Below, piece after piece: positions 17,910 through 27,018 of a DNA stretch of 64,000 nucleotides (position 1 is its first letter; each line of letters opens with the position of its first letter). The notes below the pieces were generated by a model, which did not search any database, was not told where the DNA came from, and saw only the letters and a list, made by a program, of their open reading frames with translations. The stretch comes from Edaphobacter lichenicola. GTDB taxonomy: Bacteria; Acidobacteriota; Terriglobia; Terriglobales; Acidobacteriaceae. The stretch spans positions 1,409,123 to 1,473,122 of the forward strand of contig NZ_JACHDY010000001.1 of NCBI RefSeq assembly GCF_014201315.1, given 5' to 3'. The translations under genes and the position numbers were made by a program.

Positions 17910-20123
17910 TTATTCCCCTTCCTCACGTTTGAACTTGCGGGCGGGAGGCCGATTGCCGAAGGGCTTCTTGTTGCCCTTGAACTTGTCGAAGGTGCTGGCG
18001 GGTTTGCCCGTTCCGGCGGCGGATTTGCTGTAGGGTTTCTTGCCGGCGAAGCTGCCAGTGGATTTGCCGGCGAAGGTGCCGCTTGAGAAGCTACCGCCCG
18101 ATTTGCTGTATGGTTTTTTGGCTCCGAAGCTGTTGCTGGTTTTGCTGTACGGCTTCTTCTCGCCGAAGCTGCCGCTGGATTTGCCTTCGAAGGCGCCCTT
18201 GGGACGTGGGGTGCGGGGTGCGTCGAACTTGCGGAAGGGGGGACCGTCGGGACGTGCTGCGCGGCCTTCTGTGCGGCGGGGGCGGGCTTCGGAGTCACGG
18301 GTGTCTCGGGTGGAGGGGGTGTCGCGGGAGAAGGATTTGCGCGGGGCGAAACCGTTGGTGCGGTCGCCGCCGTCGAAGCTGCGCTGGGGGCGGGCGGAGA
18401 AGCTGCCGGGTTTGCGTGGACCACCGAAGCTGGGCTTGGCGCCGAAGCTGGGTTTGGCTGGCCGGTCGCCGAAGGTGCGGCGGGGAGGACGTGCGTCCCC
18501 GGAGTCTGCGTCGGGACGGGGCGCGTAGTCGCGGCGCGGAGGGCGGGCGTCGCTGCTGTCGCGACCGAAGCTGGGCTTGCCGGCGAAGCCTTCGCGCTTG
18601 CGGCCGAAGGTGCCTGGCTTGGAGAAGGTCTTGCGGGGGCGGTCGCTGTCTCCGGCTGAGGCGTCGTTGTAGGGGCGTGGAGTGTATTCGCGGCGGGGCG
18701 GGCGGCTGTCGCCGGAGTCTGCGCTGCGGCGGTAGGTGGGGCGGTCACCGCCGGTAGAGGGGCGATCATCACCGAAGCGCGGCTTGCCGCCGAAGGCTGG
18801 CTTGCTGCCAAAACTGGGACGGCTTCCGGAGGATGGTTTCGAACCGAAGGCGGGTCGCTTCCCTGCTCGGTCGGAGCTGGGTTTGCGATCGTAGGCGCGA
18901 GGAGCGCGCGGGGCTTCTGTGCTGTCGCCTTCGTTCGGGACCTCGGAGGAGGATTTTGCTGCGGCGAGGCGGTCGGCCTTCTCTTCTTCCCACGGCTTGG
19001 TAAAGCTGGGGCGGTCGGGGCGGTTGGATTCGCGGGTGAAGGGGCGGCGCTCGCGTGGGGAGGGAGAGGATTCGGAGCTGCGACCAGGTTTGGTTACAAA
19101 TCCAGTGCCGACCTTGCGGGGCTTGGGAATGAACTTCTTGATGCGGCCAGTTCCCTCGGCGGATTCGGCGCTGTCGCCTTCGGTGGTGGCGACGATGGAG
19201 TCGACGTCGTCCGGTGCGGGAGCGGCGATTGCGAGGAAGGCGGGGAGTTCGCCGGTGACGTGGAGGACAGTGCGGCCTTCTACTGCGATCGTCTCCAGTT
19301 GACGCGCGGAGATGAGTGCATGGATGACGTCGCGGATGCGCGAGCGGGCGGCGATGGGCGAGAGGAAGGTCTCGATGTCCTCTTCGGAGGCCACGATGGC
19401 CTGGCCGAGATAGAGGGAGATGAGGGCGGAGAGGGCGGTGGGCTGTCCGGCGTTGGCTCCGGCTTTGATCTGCTTGGTGAAGCGGGTGGTGGTGAGCTCC
19501 CAGAGTGTGGGAGCGCCGTCGGGTTGCGGGACGGGGATGACGCGGAGATGCTGCCAGAGCTCGGTGAGGGAGCGGAGGACGGCGGTCTCGGTGACCTCTT
19601 TGCCGAGCTGGGTGGTGAGGTCGTAGGAGCTTATGCCGGTGGCATGGTCTTTGGCGCGCTCGGCGAGGAGGGTGTAGGTGTTGAGGGCGAGCGGGGAGAC
19701 CTTGGTGGCTCCGCTGGTGGTGGGGGGCTGCTTCCAGGCCTTGTCGCCGCGCAGGGTGAAGATGTAGGGGAAGGCGAGCGGGGAGACGATGAAGTCGGGG
19801 GTCTCGCTGCCGGTGCCGGTGGGCGAACCGAGGAGATTGAGAGGAATGGCACCGCCGTCGAGGATGAGACGGGAGAGGAGGCTGCGGGACTGGTCCGCGT
19901 CGGCGAGGGTGGGGGCGGCGTTGGGGGTGCCGAGGATGGCTTCGACGAAGGATGGCGCGGGTGCGGGAAGCTGCGCGGCGCGAGGCGTGAAGAAGACCAG
20001 GCCTGAGGTGTTGAGCCAGTCGCGGAGCATGTTGATGGTGAGGATGGGATCGGTGTTTTGATGCCAATGCGCGAGGCGGGCGGCGGCGAGCTGGTCAGCC
20101 GTGGGAGTGCTTAGGTTACTCAA
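17910..20123 (-). CDS. Winged-helix-like protein with ~400-residue low-complexity tail
   Basis: The product has 737 residues. Residues 1-~320 are globular, with helices and short strands and the segments [21 protein letters not shown] and [20 protein letters not shown]. This is reminiscent of tandem winged-helix/AlkZ-like DNA-binding proteins, a tentative likeness. From about residue 335 to the end it is Arg/Lys/Gly/Ser/Pro-rich, with reiterated FGxKPSFG, GDxRPPRR and KKPYSK units, strongly basic and predicted disordered. The architecture recalls the tails of RNA helicases and RNA-binding proteins. It is the first gene of an operon with cmk. A role in RNA or DNA binding is inferred, not shown. 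Confidence 0.75.
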   Translation of the reverse strand: MSNLSTPTADQLAAARLAHWHQNTDPILTINMLRDWLNTSGLVFFTPRAAQLPAPAPSFVEAILGTPNAAPTLADADQSRSLLSRLILDGGAIPLNLLGSPTGTGSETPDFIVSPLAFPYIFTLRGDKAWKQPPTTSGATKVSPLALNTYTLLAERAKDHATGISSYDLTTQLGKEVTETAVLRSLTELWQHLRVIPVPQPDGAPTLWELTTTRFTKQIKAGANAGQPTALSALISLYLGQAIVASEEDIETFLSPIAARSRIRDVIHALISARQLETIAVEGRTVLHVTGELPAFLAIAAPAPDDVDSIVATTEGDSAESAEGTGRIKKFIPKPRKVGTGFVTKPGRSSESSPSPRERRPFTRESNRPDRPSFTKPWEEEKADRLAAAKSSSEVPNEGDSTEAPRAPRAYDRKPSSDRAGKRPAFGSKPSSGSRPSFGSKPAFGGKPRFGDDRPSTGGDRPTYRRSADSGDSRPPRREYTPRPYNDASAGDSDRPRKTFSKPGTFGRKREGFAGKPSFGRDSSDARPPRRDYAPRPDADSGDARPPRRTFGDRPAKPSFGAKPSFGGPRKPGSFSARPQRSFDGGDRTNGFAPRKSFSRDTPSTRDTRDSEARPRRTEGRAARPDGPPFRKFDAPRTPRPKGAFEGKSSGSFGEKKPYSKTSNSFGAKKPYSKSGGSFSSGTFAGKSTGSFAGKKPYSKSAAGTGKPASTFDKFKGNKKPFGNRPPARKFKREEGE

Positions 20124-20225
20124 GGTGTTGCCTTCCTGCTGGGCGGAGCGGGGCTCGCGCTACAACATATCCTTAGCCTGGGCTAAAAGGATGACACTAA
20201 AAGATTGGATTCGAGCGATGAGCGG

Positions 20226-20299
20226 CTAGATGCGCTGAGATGCTTTTTGTATGTCTTTATAAGAATACCGCAAAGCGAGAGCCTACCGTGGAAGAGTGC
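20226..20299 (-). pseudogene. Relic of a mutL 3' end
   Basis: Read on the minus strand, this 74-nt stretch encodes HGR..., then after one missing base RYSYKDIQKASQRI and TAG. The intact MutL at 22394-24463 ends RYSYKDIAKAFQRI and TAG. At the nucleotide level roughly two-thirds of positions match, many differences being synonymous, with one 1-nt deletion. The rest of the gene is absent: upstream sequence to 20404 shows no further similarity I can see. It appears to be the decayed end of a diverged mutL copy, 2.1 kb from the intact gene. Confidence 0.65.
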
Positions 20300-20404
20300 G
20301 AAAATCGGGCAGCGGGTCAATTTGAAACCCTGTGGCAATCAGGTTACCTATAAGCCCGTTTTGCGGGCACAACGTTCCTTAGCCTTTGCAATACACTTGC
20401 GGTC

Positions 20405-21019
20405 ATGGCGTACTCGCGACTTTCGAAGTTAAAGAACCGGCTTCATTCTTCGTGGAAGTGGGTTCTTTCTTTCAAAACTAACGATTGGCAACTAGACGAC
20501 TACCCGATAGAAATACGGGAGCAACAGAACGACGGCAATCCGCCTCTCCCAGCGCCGCGCTTTATCTCACACAGGTACGTCGCGCATATCTTGAACGCGG
20601 CGATCACAGGAAGCGGCGACACACCAGCGGCTGCCAAAGAGAAGCTCAAAGAGAGCTTCAGAACAGTCCGCAACCGGCGGCTGGAAGATGGCAAACCCTT
20701 AGTGCGTCCGGGAAGGTCATGGCCAATCGAGTTCGCTTCTCAAGAGCAAGTAAATAAGCATGAGGCGCTGGGCGAGGATTTTATTCGTCGCGTTCTGGAT
20801 TTGGATTGGGCCTGGATTTCAGACGAATCCAGCTTGTGGGACTTCCATGCGGAAAGTGACAACAGCCGACTGAACTCGAAGATCATGGAAGTCTACGGAG
20901 TGGACGTGTCAGACATTCAGTCGGGCCGACTCGCGGCCATATTCGAAAGAATCGTGCAATCGCGAACGGAACTGGGCCAATCGATAGGCACGCTTCACCG
21001 GAGTGCTGAGTCCCTTTAG
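20405..21019 (+). CDS. Orphan hypothetical protein
   Basis: The product has 204 residues, is hydrophilic, and has no signal peptide or membrane segment. The middle contains AAITGSGDTPAAAKEKLKE, a pattern also seen in HicB-like or small beta-strand domains of toxin-antitoxin systems, followed by RNRRLEDGKPLVRPGR. The C-terminal half is acidic (DFIRRVLDLDWAWISDESS). I do not recognise the family. Base composition is visibly less GC-rich than the neighbours, and it lies beside the mutL relic, so recent arrival is plausible. No partner gene is adjacent. Confidence 0.65.
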   Translation: MAYSRLSKLKNRLHSSWKWVLSFKTNDWQLDDYPIEIREQQNDGNPPLPAPRFISHRYVAHILNAAITGSGDTPAAAKEKLKESFRTVRNRRLEDGKPLVRPGRSWPIEFASQEQVNKHEALGEDFIRRVLDLDWAWISDESSLWDFHAESDNSRLNSKIMEVYGVDVSDIQSGRLAAIFERIVQSRTELGQSIGTLHRSAESL

Positions 21020-21132
21020 AAGGTCTCTGTCGAGACGCACCGAAGACGTTCCGTGAAAGTCGGGTTTTCGGCAACCTCAGTCATTCACTCCAAACTGTCC
21101 CACTACCAGGGAATCCAAGGGTTTCTGTATGG

Positions 21133-21186
21133 CAAAGAAAAGCCGTCTTATTCGCGCCTTGGTGTTTTCTGACGGAATAAGACGGC
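21133..21186 (-). terminator. Rho-independent terminator of pstS
   Basis: A 12-bp perfect inverted repeat, gccgtcttattc (21142-21153) with gaataagacggc (21175-21186), lies 15 nt after the pstS stop. On the minus strand it is followed by TTTTCTTTG. Confidence 0.8.
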
Positions 21187-21200
21187 TGGGATGCCTTTGG

Positions 21201-22295
21201 TTAGGGGATGGGCTGGCCTGCTGCGGTCATCTGCTGGAGCTGCTGGCGGTCGTAGGCTTTGACTCCGTCGGGAAGCGGGGCGTAGTTGAGTGTGGCTGCA
21301 GCGGCTTGTCCGTCGGTGATGACGTACTGGATGAAGTTTCTGAGGGCCGTCCGCTTCGCGACGTCGGGGCCGTCCTTCGGGATGATGAGGAAGGTGAGGG
21401 TGGAGATCGGGTAGGCATCGGGCGCGGAGGCGGGAGCGTTGACGATCGGGGTGCGTGGGTCCTTCGAGAGCTGATCGGTGAAGGCTGCGATGGCGGCGGT
21501 GGTGCTGGAGGTGTCGGGCAGGATGTATTTGCCGGCGAGGTTCTTGATCGAAGCTACGGGCAGCTTGTTCTGTTGAGCGAAGGTGAGTTCGACGTAGCCT
21601 ATGGCTCCGGGGGTCTGACGGACCTGGCCGGTGACGCCCTCACTTCCCTTGCCTCCCATTCCGACGGGCCAGTTGACGGAGTTGCCCTGACCGATCTTCT
21701 GCTGCCACTCCGGACTGACGGCTGAGAGGTAAGTGGTGAAGGCATTGGTGGTGCCGCTGCCGTCGGTGCGATGCGCGACGAGAATCTTCGTGTTGGGTAG
21801 AGCGACGCCGGGGTTGTCTTTGGTCAGGATGGGATCGTGCCATGAGGTGATCTTGCCGAGGAAGATGCCTGCGATGGCGTCTGAGGAGAGCTGGATCGGC
21901 TTGGCGAGGCCGGGCAGCGAGTAGGTAATGCAGACGGGACCTGCGGATTCGGGGATCTGGATTACGGGCTTCATGCCACTGAGTTGATCGTCGTTGAGCG
22001 CAGCATCGGAGGCTCCGAAGTCGACTGTGCCGTTTTTGACCTGCTGAACGCCGCCGCCAGAGCCGATGGATTGGTAGTTGATGCGGACGTTGGAGTGTGC
22101 GCCGGAGAAGGCGGATGTCCATTGGGACATTACGGGATAGACGAAGGTGCTTCCAGCGCCGTTGAGATCGACGCTCTGAGCTTCACTGCCGCCGGAGCTT
22201 GATTTGCACCCGGCAAGGGAGACGATAAAAAGGGCGGATGCAAAACATAGAACATAGGCTGATCGGAGACGGGAGCCATCGATGGCTTTGCGCAC
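21201..22295 (-). CDS. pstS: Phosphate ABC transporter substrate-binding lipoprotein PstS
   Basis: The 364-residue product captures inorganic phosphate in the periplasm for PstCAB. It has a lipoprotein signal ending SLAGC, then the PstS signature LNGAGSTFVYPVMSQW, the phosphate-binding loop IGSGGGVQQV and the DFGASDAAL motif. HRTDGSGTTNAFTTYLS is a second phosphate-contacting loop. No pstC, pstA, pstB or phoU lies nearby, so the transporter genes must be elsewhere. It lies 98 nt downstream of mutL in the same direction and ends at a strong terminator. Confidence 0.93.
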   Translation of the reverse strand: MRKAIDGSRLRSAYVLCFASALFIVSLAGCKSSSGGSEAQSVDLNGAGSTFVYPVMSQWTSAFSGAHSNVRINYQSIGSGGGVQQVKNGTVDFGASDAALNDDQLSGMKPVIQIPESAGPVCITYSLPGLAKPIQLSSDAIAGIFLGKITSWHDPILTKDNPGVALPNTKILVAHRTDGSGTTNAFTTYLSAVSPEWQQKIGQGNSVNWPVGMGGKGSEGVTGQVRQTPGAIGYVELTFAQQNKLPVASIKNLAGKYILPDTSSTTAAIAAFTDQLSKDPRTPIVNAPASAPDAYPISTLTFLIIPKDGPDVAKRTALRNFIQYVITDGQAAAATLNYAPLPDGVKAYDRQQLQQMTAAGQPIP

Positions 22296-22393
22296 AGGTT
22301 TCTCCAGGGGAACGAAGATGGATATTAGTTTGGTTGCACGACCATGGAGAGAGGGTTGCCGCCAGAGGGCATATTCGCAGAGTCTTTACAGAG

Positions 22394-24463
22394 CTAGATG
22401 CGCTGGAAGGCCTTCGCAATGTCCTTATAGGAGTAGCGCAAGGCGATGGGTCTGCCGTGGGGACATGCCGTGGGGTGCTCGGTCTTTCCCAGGGCGTCGA
22501 GCAGCCATTCGATCTTCGAGTGTTCGAGGGGCTGATTGATCTTGATCGCGGCGTGGCAGGCGATGGAGGCTGCGATACGACGACGGCGGGCTTCGGAGTT
22601 CTCGGTCTGGCGATTGCGGTCGGGGATGGCGAGAACTTCTTCGAGCAGGTGTTCCAGCTCGTGGCCCTCGAGACCCACCGGTGCGGCCTTGACTGCCAGA
22701 GTTCGGGGGCCGAAGGGCTCGGCTTCGAAGCCGTTGCGCTCCAACTCTTCGGCGATCTCGGCGAACGTGATCATCTGCGCGGGGAGGAGGTCGATGAGCA
22801 GAGGCATGAGCAGACGCTGGCGCTGGATCTGTTCGGTGTCGCGGTCGCGTAGAACTTTTTCGAAGAGGATGCGCTCATGAGCTACATGCTGATCGATGAT
22901 CCAGAGCCCCTCTTCGTTGGTGGCGAGGATGAACGAGTCGCGTAGCTGACCGAGCGGCTTGAGGGTTGAGAGCGCAGTGAGCGTGTCGGCTTGCTGGGGC
23001 GAGGCTGGTTCGTAGATAGATTCGACGCCGGATTCGGCGTCGGTAGATTCGTAACCGATGGGGATCGAGTGTCCGGAGAAGGCGAAGCGGCCGGGAGAGG
23101 GTGGGACGATTGGGGCGGCAAGGTGAAAGATCGGGGACTTTATGGTTTCAGCTGAGGGTGGGTTGTCCCATTGCGCCGTTTCAGAGCCCTTTGAAAAATA
23201 GAGAGCACCTGCGCCTTCGGCGCTCAGAGGAGTCGGCTGATGGCCTTCGAAGGTGGATGGTGGATGCGTGGGGTCGAAGACTGGCTGGCGGATAGCATCG
23301 CTACCTTCTGGAGGACCGGGGAGTGGGCTTACATCGATAAGGAGAGAGCTTGAGATGCCTTGCGGGCCATTCTGGAGTGCCGTGGCGAAGCTGGCAGCGG
23401 GACGGGCCTGCATGAGCGTGGTTCGGATGGTGTCGCGGACGAAGTCGTGCACGAAGCTTGGCTGGCGGAAGCGGACCTCGGTCTTGGCTGGGTGGACGTT
23501 TACGTCGACCTCTTGGGGCGGCATCTCGAGATAGAGGAGGACGACCGGGTAGGAGGTGGGAGGAAGGATGTTGCGGTAGGCCTCGGAGAGCGCGTGGAGG
23601 ATAAGTTTGTCGCGGATGAGCCGCTGATTGACGAAGACGTAGATGGAGTTGCGATTGAGCTTTTGCAGTTCTGGCTTGGAGACGAAGCCTGTCATGCGGA
23701 GGAAACCGGGGTCGGGCGCGACGTAGTCTTCTTCGCGCTTCCAGGGCGGGGGCTCGGGGAGGCCGGCGCGGGTAAAGTCGAGTTCGGCGGTTGTGGGGAG
23801 CATGTAGTTGCTGGTGTCTTTGCCGAAGATCTGGAAGAGGCGTTCGGCAGCGTTGGCAACGGCGGGGGCGACAAGGAGGGCCTGCGTGGAGGAGTGAAGC
23901 TCAATGTGTTTTGTAGGGTGAACGAGCGCGTAGTGCGTGACGAGGGCGGCGATATGGGAGAGCTCGGTCTGCTCGGACTTGAGGAATTTACGGCGGGCGG
24001 GGGTGTTGAAGAAGAGGTCGCGAAGGGTGATGGTCGTGCCGACAGGAAGGCCAGCTTCTTCGACACGGAGGATGTTGCCCCCGACGATTTCGACCAGGGT
24101 GCCTGATGCCTCTTCCGCTACGCGCGTCTCGAGTTGCAGGCGGGAGACGCTGGCGATCGATGGCAGGGCTTCTCCACGAAAGCCTAGGGTGGCGATGGAG
24201 AGGAGATCGTCCGCGCTGCGGAGCTTTGAGGTGGCGTGGCGCTCAAAGGCGAGAAGGGCGTCGTCGCGCACCATTCCGTGACCGTTGTCGGTGATGCGGA
24301 TGAGCTTGCGGCCTCCGGCTTCGACCTCGATGCGGATGCGGGTGGCCTGAGCGTCAAGGGAGTTTTCGAGGAGCTCTTTGACGACGGAGGCGGGTCGTTC
24401 GACGACTTCGCCGGCGGCGATCTGGTTCGCCACGAGGTCGGAGAGGATGCGAATGCGGCCCAT
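22394..24463 (-). CDS. mutL: DNA mismatch repair protein MutL
   Basis: MutL couples mismatch recognition by MutS to strand incision. The 689-residue product has the GHKL ATPase motifs EVVERPASVVKELLENSLDA, DNGHGM and TLGFRGEALPSIASV. The C-terminal dimerisation/endonuclease domain has DQHVAHERILFE, the metal-binding DQHA(X)2E(X)4E type motif with Val for Ala, and the later ACPHGRP motif. Endonuclease activity is therefore expected, as in bacteria without MutH. A Pro/Ser-rich linker joins the two at about residues 350-480. mutS is not in the window. Confidence 0.96.
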   Translation of the reverse strand: MGRIRILSDLVANQIAAGEVVERPASVVKELLENSLDAQATRIRIEVEAGGRKLIRITDNGHGMVRDDALLAFERHATSKLRSADDLLSIATLGFRGEALPSIASVSRLQLETRVAEEASGTLVEIVGGNILRVEEAGLPVGTTITLRDLFFNTPARRKFLKSEQTELSHIAALVTHYALVHPTKHIELHSSTQALLVAPAVANAAERLFQIFGKDTSNYMLPTTAELDFTRAGLPEPPPWKREEDYVAPDPGFLRMTGFVSKPELQKLNRNSIYVFVNQRLIRDKLILHALSEAYRNILPPTSYPVVLLYLEMPPQEVDVNVHPAKTEVRFRQPSFVHDFVRDTIRTTLMQARPAASFATALQNGPQGISSSLLIDVSPLPGPPEGSDAIRQPVFDPTHPPSTFEGHQPTPLSAEGAGALYFSKGSETAQWDNPPSAETIKSPIFHLAAPIVPPSPGRFAFSGHSIPIGYESTDAESGVESIYEPASPQQADTLTALSTLKPLGQLRDSFILATNEEGLWIIDQHVAHERILFEKVLRDRDTEQIQRQRLLMPLLIDLLPAQMITFAEIAEELERNGFEAEPFGPRTLAVKAAPVGLEGHELEHLLEEVLAIPDRNRQTENSEARRRRIAASIACHAAIKINQPLEHSKIEWLLDALGKTEHPTACPHGRPIALRYSYKDIAKAFQRI

Positions 24464-24656
24464 AGGTCGATTGTACGAGGAGCAGCCTTGAGGTGTTGTT
24501 GAGGTGTATCGGAGATGTCTCTTGAACGTGCAGTCAGGTAAAAAATTCCGACGCGAGAAGTGGAACTGCGGCCGTTTGTGAGCTTAGTCAACTTCTATCA
24601 AGAGATAGATGGTATTGCTGTCTTCTTGCAGGGGAATTCGAGTTCCACTTTAGATC

Positions 24657-24668
24657 GCAAAAATTTGC
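24657..24668 (+). promoter_or_regulatory. Candidate activator motif GCA-N5-TTGC, site 2
   Basis: GCAAAAATTTGC, a perfect palindrome apart from its central bases, lies 86 bp before the -24 element of PEP-CTERM gene 2. See the related sites at 12041 and 42043. Confidence 0.35.
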
Positions 24669-24741
24669 ACATAGTCAAGGTGACATTCTTACGTTTGCGC
24701 TAAAAGACCATATTTTACGGGCTTTCCAGCGGCCTCTGAAG

Positions 24742-24757
24742 TGGCTATCAGAATGCT
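24742..24757 (+). promoter_or_regulatory. Putative sigma-54 promoter of PEP-CTERM gene 2
   Basis: TGGC (24742-24745), N8 and TGCT (24754-24757) show GG-N10-GC spacing. The -12 GC lies 49 nt before ATG 24804. The rest of the 340-nt gap from 24464 is AT-rich and holds no ORF I accept. Confidence 0.6.
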
Positions 24758-24803
24758 TCCTGATGGTTCGGAAGCGCCTTTCTTTCGGCATCTATGGAGT
24801 GTT

Positions 24804-25337
24804 ATGAAAATTAGAACTGTTGGACTTTGCATCCTCGCCTTGGCTGTTGCTTGCACGTCAGGAGCGCACGCAGACACGTTCTCCTTCAACTTCTCCGGCT
24901 CAGCCTTCAATGGATCGGGGACCATAACGGCGTCCGCAAGCGGCAGCGGCGTCTACACCATCACTGGCATATCCGGAATCGTTGATAATCAGATCATCAC
25001 CAGCCTGCTCGGCGTCAACGCCTTCGATAACAACGACAACCTGCTGTACAGCCCGGGTTTCCTGTTTGGAGCCTATAACTTCGATACCCAGGGTGTCTCG
25101 TTCCAGATTGGGAGCGGGGGAGACAGGGTCAACATTGGACAGGGTGGCTTCCTCAATTTATTCGAAGTCGCCGATCTGGATCCTTCGAAGAGCAACCGGG
25201 ATATCACTGAAAACATCAGCATCGACGTAGAAAAGATCGCATCCACCTCTCCGGTTCCTGAGCCGGGAACGCTTGCCCTTCTGGGCACGGGGATCCTGGG
25301 AGTAGCTGGTCTCATGCGTCGCCGTCTTACAACCTAA
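24804..25337 (+). CDS. PEP-CTERM sorting-domain protein
   Basis: The product has 177 residues from ATG 24804 (GGAG 5-8 nt upstream). An in-frame GTG at 24741 would overlap the promoter element and is rejected. A signal peptide ends SGAHA. The mature part is beta-rich, small-residue-rich and predicted to be extracellular (FSFNFSGSAFNGSGTITASA). The C-terminus has PVPEPGTLALLGTGILGVAGL and RRR, a canonical exosortase signal. The family is exported and linked to exopolysaccharide or biofilm matrix. The specific function is unknown. A terminator follows within 20 nt. Confidence 0.88.
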   Translation: MKIRTVGLCILALAVACTSGAHADTFSFNFSGSAFNGSGTITASASGSGVYTITGISGIVDNQIITSLLGVNAFDNNDNLLYSPGFLFGAYNFDTQGVSFQIGSGGDRVNIGQGGFLNLFEVADLDPSKSNRDITENISIDVEKIASTSPVPEPGTLALLGTGILGVAGLMRRRLTT

Positions 25338-25355
25338 GCCTTGTACAGGCAAACA

Positions 25356-25385
25356 AAAGCCACCTTATGGCAGGTGGCTTTTTTC
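25356..25385. terminator. Bidirectional terminator between PEP-CTERM gene 2 and pyk
   Basis: A 9-bp stem, aaagccacc (25356-25364) with ggtggcttt (25373-25381), has an 8-nt loop and T runs on both strands (ttttttcg on plus, ttttgttt on minus). It serves two convergent genes. Confidence 0.85.
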
Positions 25386-25417
25386 GTTAGGGGCTAAAGC
25401 ACCCGCGGCCTGGGGGT

Positions 25418-26941
25418 TCACTTTCTTTTTTTCGAGGCCCTCGCTCTGGCAACCTCGGTGTCGCGATCCCCAACCATGTGTAACCGCATGAAGTTGGTGG
25501 CTCCGGATTTGGTCCTCGTACCGGCGACGATGCCGACGATCTGACGCTGGTGAACATGACCTTGCGTTTCCAGGATTTGTTCGGCCATGTCGACCAGTTT
25601 GTCCGTGTCGCGAAAGCGAGCGCAAAGAATCGGGTAGGTGCCCCAGAGAAGCATGCAGCGGTTGATGACCTTCTCGAAGGGCGAGAGCGCGAAGATAGGC
25701 GGATCGGGGTGGTACTTCGAAAGAAGTCGCGCCGTCATGCCGCTTTCAGTGAAGATGGCAATTGCAGCTACGTCGAGGTCGTCGGCCGCGTGCGACATGC
25801 ACTCGCAGATGGTCTCCGCGATGGAGAGGCGGACGCTGGGGTGATGGCCGAGGGCCGGGCGAGGATCGAGACGGATCTGGTGCTCAGTCTCGGTGATGAT
25901 CTTGGCCATCATGGCAACGGCTTCGGCGGGGTACTTGCCTGCGGCGCTCTCGCCGGAGAGCATGACAGAGTCGGTGCCGTCGTAGATGGCGTTGGCGACG
26001 TCTGACGCTTCGGCGCGGGTGGGGCGCGGGTTGTCGATCATCGACTCGAGCATCTGCGTAGCGGTGATGACGGGCTTGCGGAACTCGGCGGCGCGACGAA
26101 TGATGTGCTTCTGGATGGCCGGAACTTTTTCTGGTGGAACCTCTACCCCCAGATCGCCGCGGGCGACCATGATGGCATCGGTGACTTCGAGGATGCTGTC
26201 GAGGTGCTCGATGGCCTGTGGTTTTTCGAGCTTGGCGACGACCCATGCATCGGACTTGAGAGCGGCCAGACGATTCTTGACGTGGCGTACATCGTCGGCG
26301 GTGCGGACGAAGGAGACGGCGACAGTATCTACTCCCTGGCCGATGGCGAAGATGAGATCCTCTTCGTCTTTTTCGGTGAGGGAGGGAACGTTGACGGCGA
26401 TGCCGGGGAGGTTGATGCCCTTGTTTTCGCCGAGCATACCGCCGTTGATAATCTCGCAGGTCACGTCTCCGCCTTTGACGGCCTCGACGCGCAACTCGAT
26501 GAGGCCGTCAGAGAGCAGGATGCGGGAACCGGGCTCGAGGTTTTCCGCGAGCGTCTTGAAGGTGGTGCCGACCAGAGCGGCGGTGCCTTCGATCTCTCGC
26601 GGGGTAATGGTGAGGCGCTTGCCAGCGATAAGCTGCACGGGCTTATGGCCTTTGAGCTTGCCGGTGCGAATCTTGGGGCCCTGCAGGTCGGCGAGGATGC
26701 AGATGGGCTTGCACTCCTCTTTCGAGATCTTGCGGACCATGCGGATGAGTTCGGTCTTTTGATCGTGGGTGCCGTGAGAGAAGTTCAGGCGAGCGACGTC
26801 GAGTCCAGCGCGGACAAGCTGGCGAAATATCTCCGGCGTACTGGAAGCGGGGCCGAGGGTTGCGACGATCTTGGCGCGGCGACCACGCTCCATTGCGGCA
26901 AAGGGGGCAACGTTGGGCATTGAGTTCACAGGTTTCTTCAT
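25418..26941 (-). CDS. pyk: Pyruvate kinase
   Basis: The enzyme transfers phosphate from PEP to ADP in the last step of glycolysis. The product has 507 residues with ARLNFSHGTHD and the metal/substrate motif MVARGDLGVEVP. The signature ATQMLESMIDNPRPTRAEASD is followed by the TDSVMLSGESAAGKYP loop. A C-terminal allosteric-type domain is present and ends in a basic tail (RARASKKRK). The start at 26941 has a short N-terminal extension before RRAKIVATLGPAS. The gene is monocistronic. Confidence 0.96.
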   Translation of the reverse strand: MKKPVNSMPNVAPFAAMERGRRAKIVATLGPASSTPEIFRQLVRAGLDVARLNFSHGTHDQKTELIRMVRKISKEECKPICILADLQGPKIRTGKLKGHKPVQLIAGKRLTITPREIEGTAALVGTTFKTLAENLEPGSRILLSDGLIELRVEAVKGGDVTCEIINGGMLGENKGINLPGIAVNVPSLTEKDEEDLIFAIGQGVDTVAVSFVRTADDVRHVKNRLAALKSDAWVVAKLEKPQAIEHLDSILEVTDAIMVARGDLGVEVPPEKVPAIQKHIIRRAAEFRKPVITATQMLESMIDNPRPTRAEASDVANAIYDGTDSVMLSGESAAGKYPAEAVAMMAKIITETEHQIRLDPRPALGHHPSVRLSIAETICECMSHAADDLDVAAIAIFTESGMTARLLSKYHPDPPIFALSPFEKVINRCMLLWGTYPILCARFRDTDKLVDMAEQILETQGHVHQRQIVGIVAGTRTKSGATNFMRLHMVGDRDTEVARARASKKRK

Positions 26942-27018
26942 GGGTCGCTTGCGGAAACTTTCTCACCATCGCGAAAGAATGATGGTATGGCCAGTGAGTT
27001 TTACCTGCCGTGGCCATT

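Noticed and set aside
19260..20006. Plus-strand ORF opposite the winged-helix gene
   Set aside because: It is glycine/glutamate-rich antisense sequence with no start signal or domain.
20405..21019. Toxin-antitoxin pair
   Set aside because: One segment resembles HicB-like sequences but there is no adjacent small partner gene and the protein is too long.
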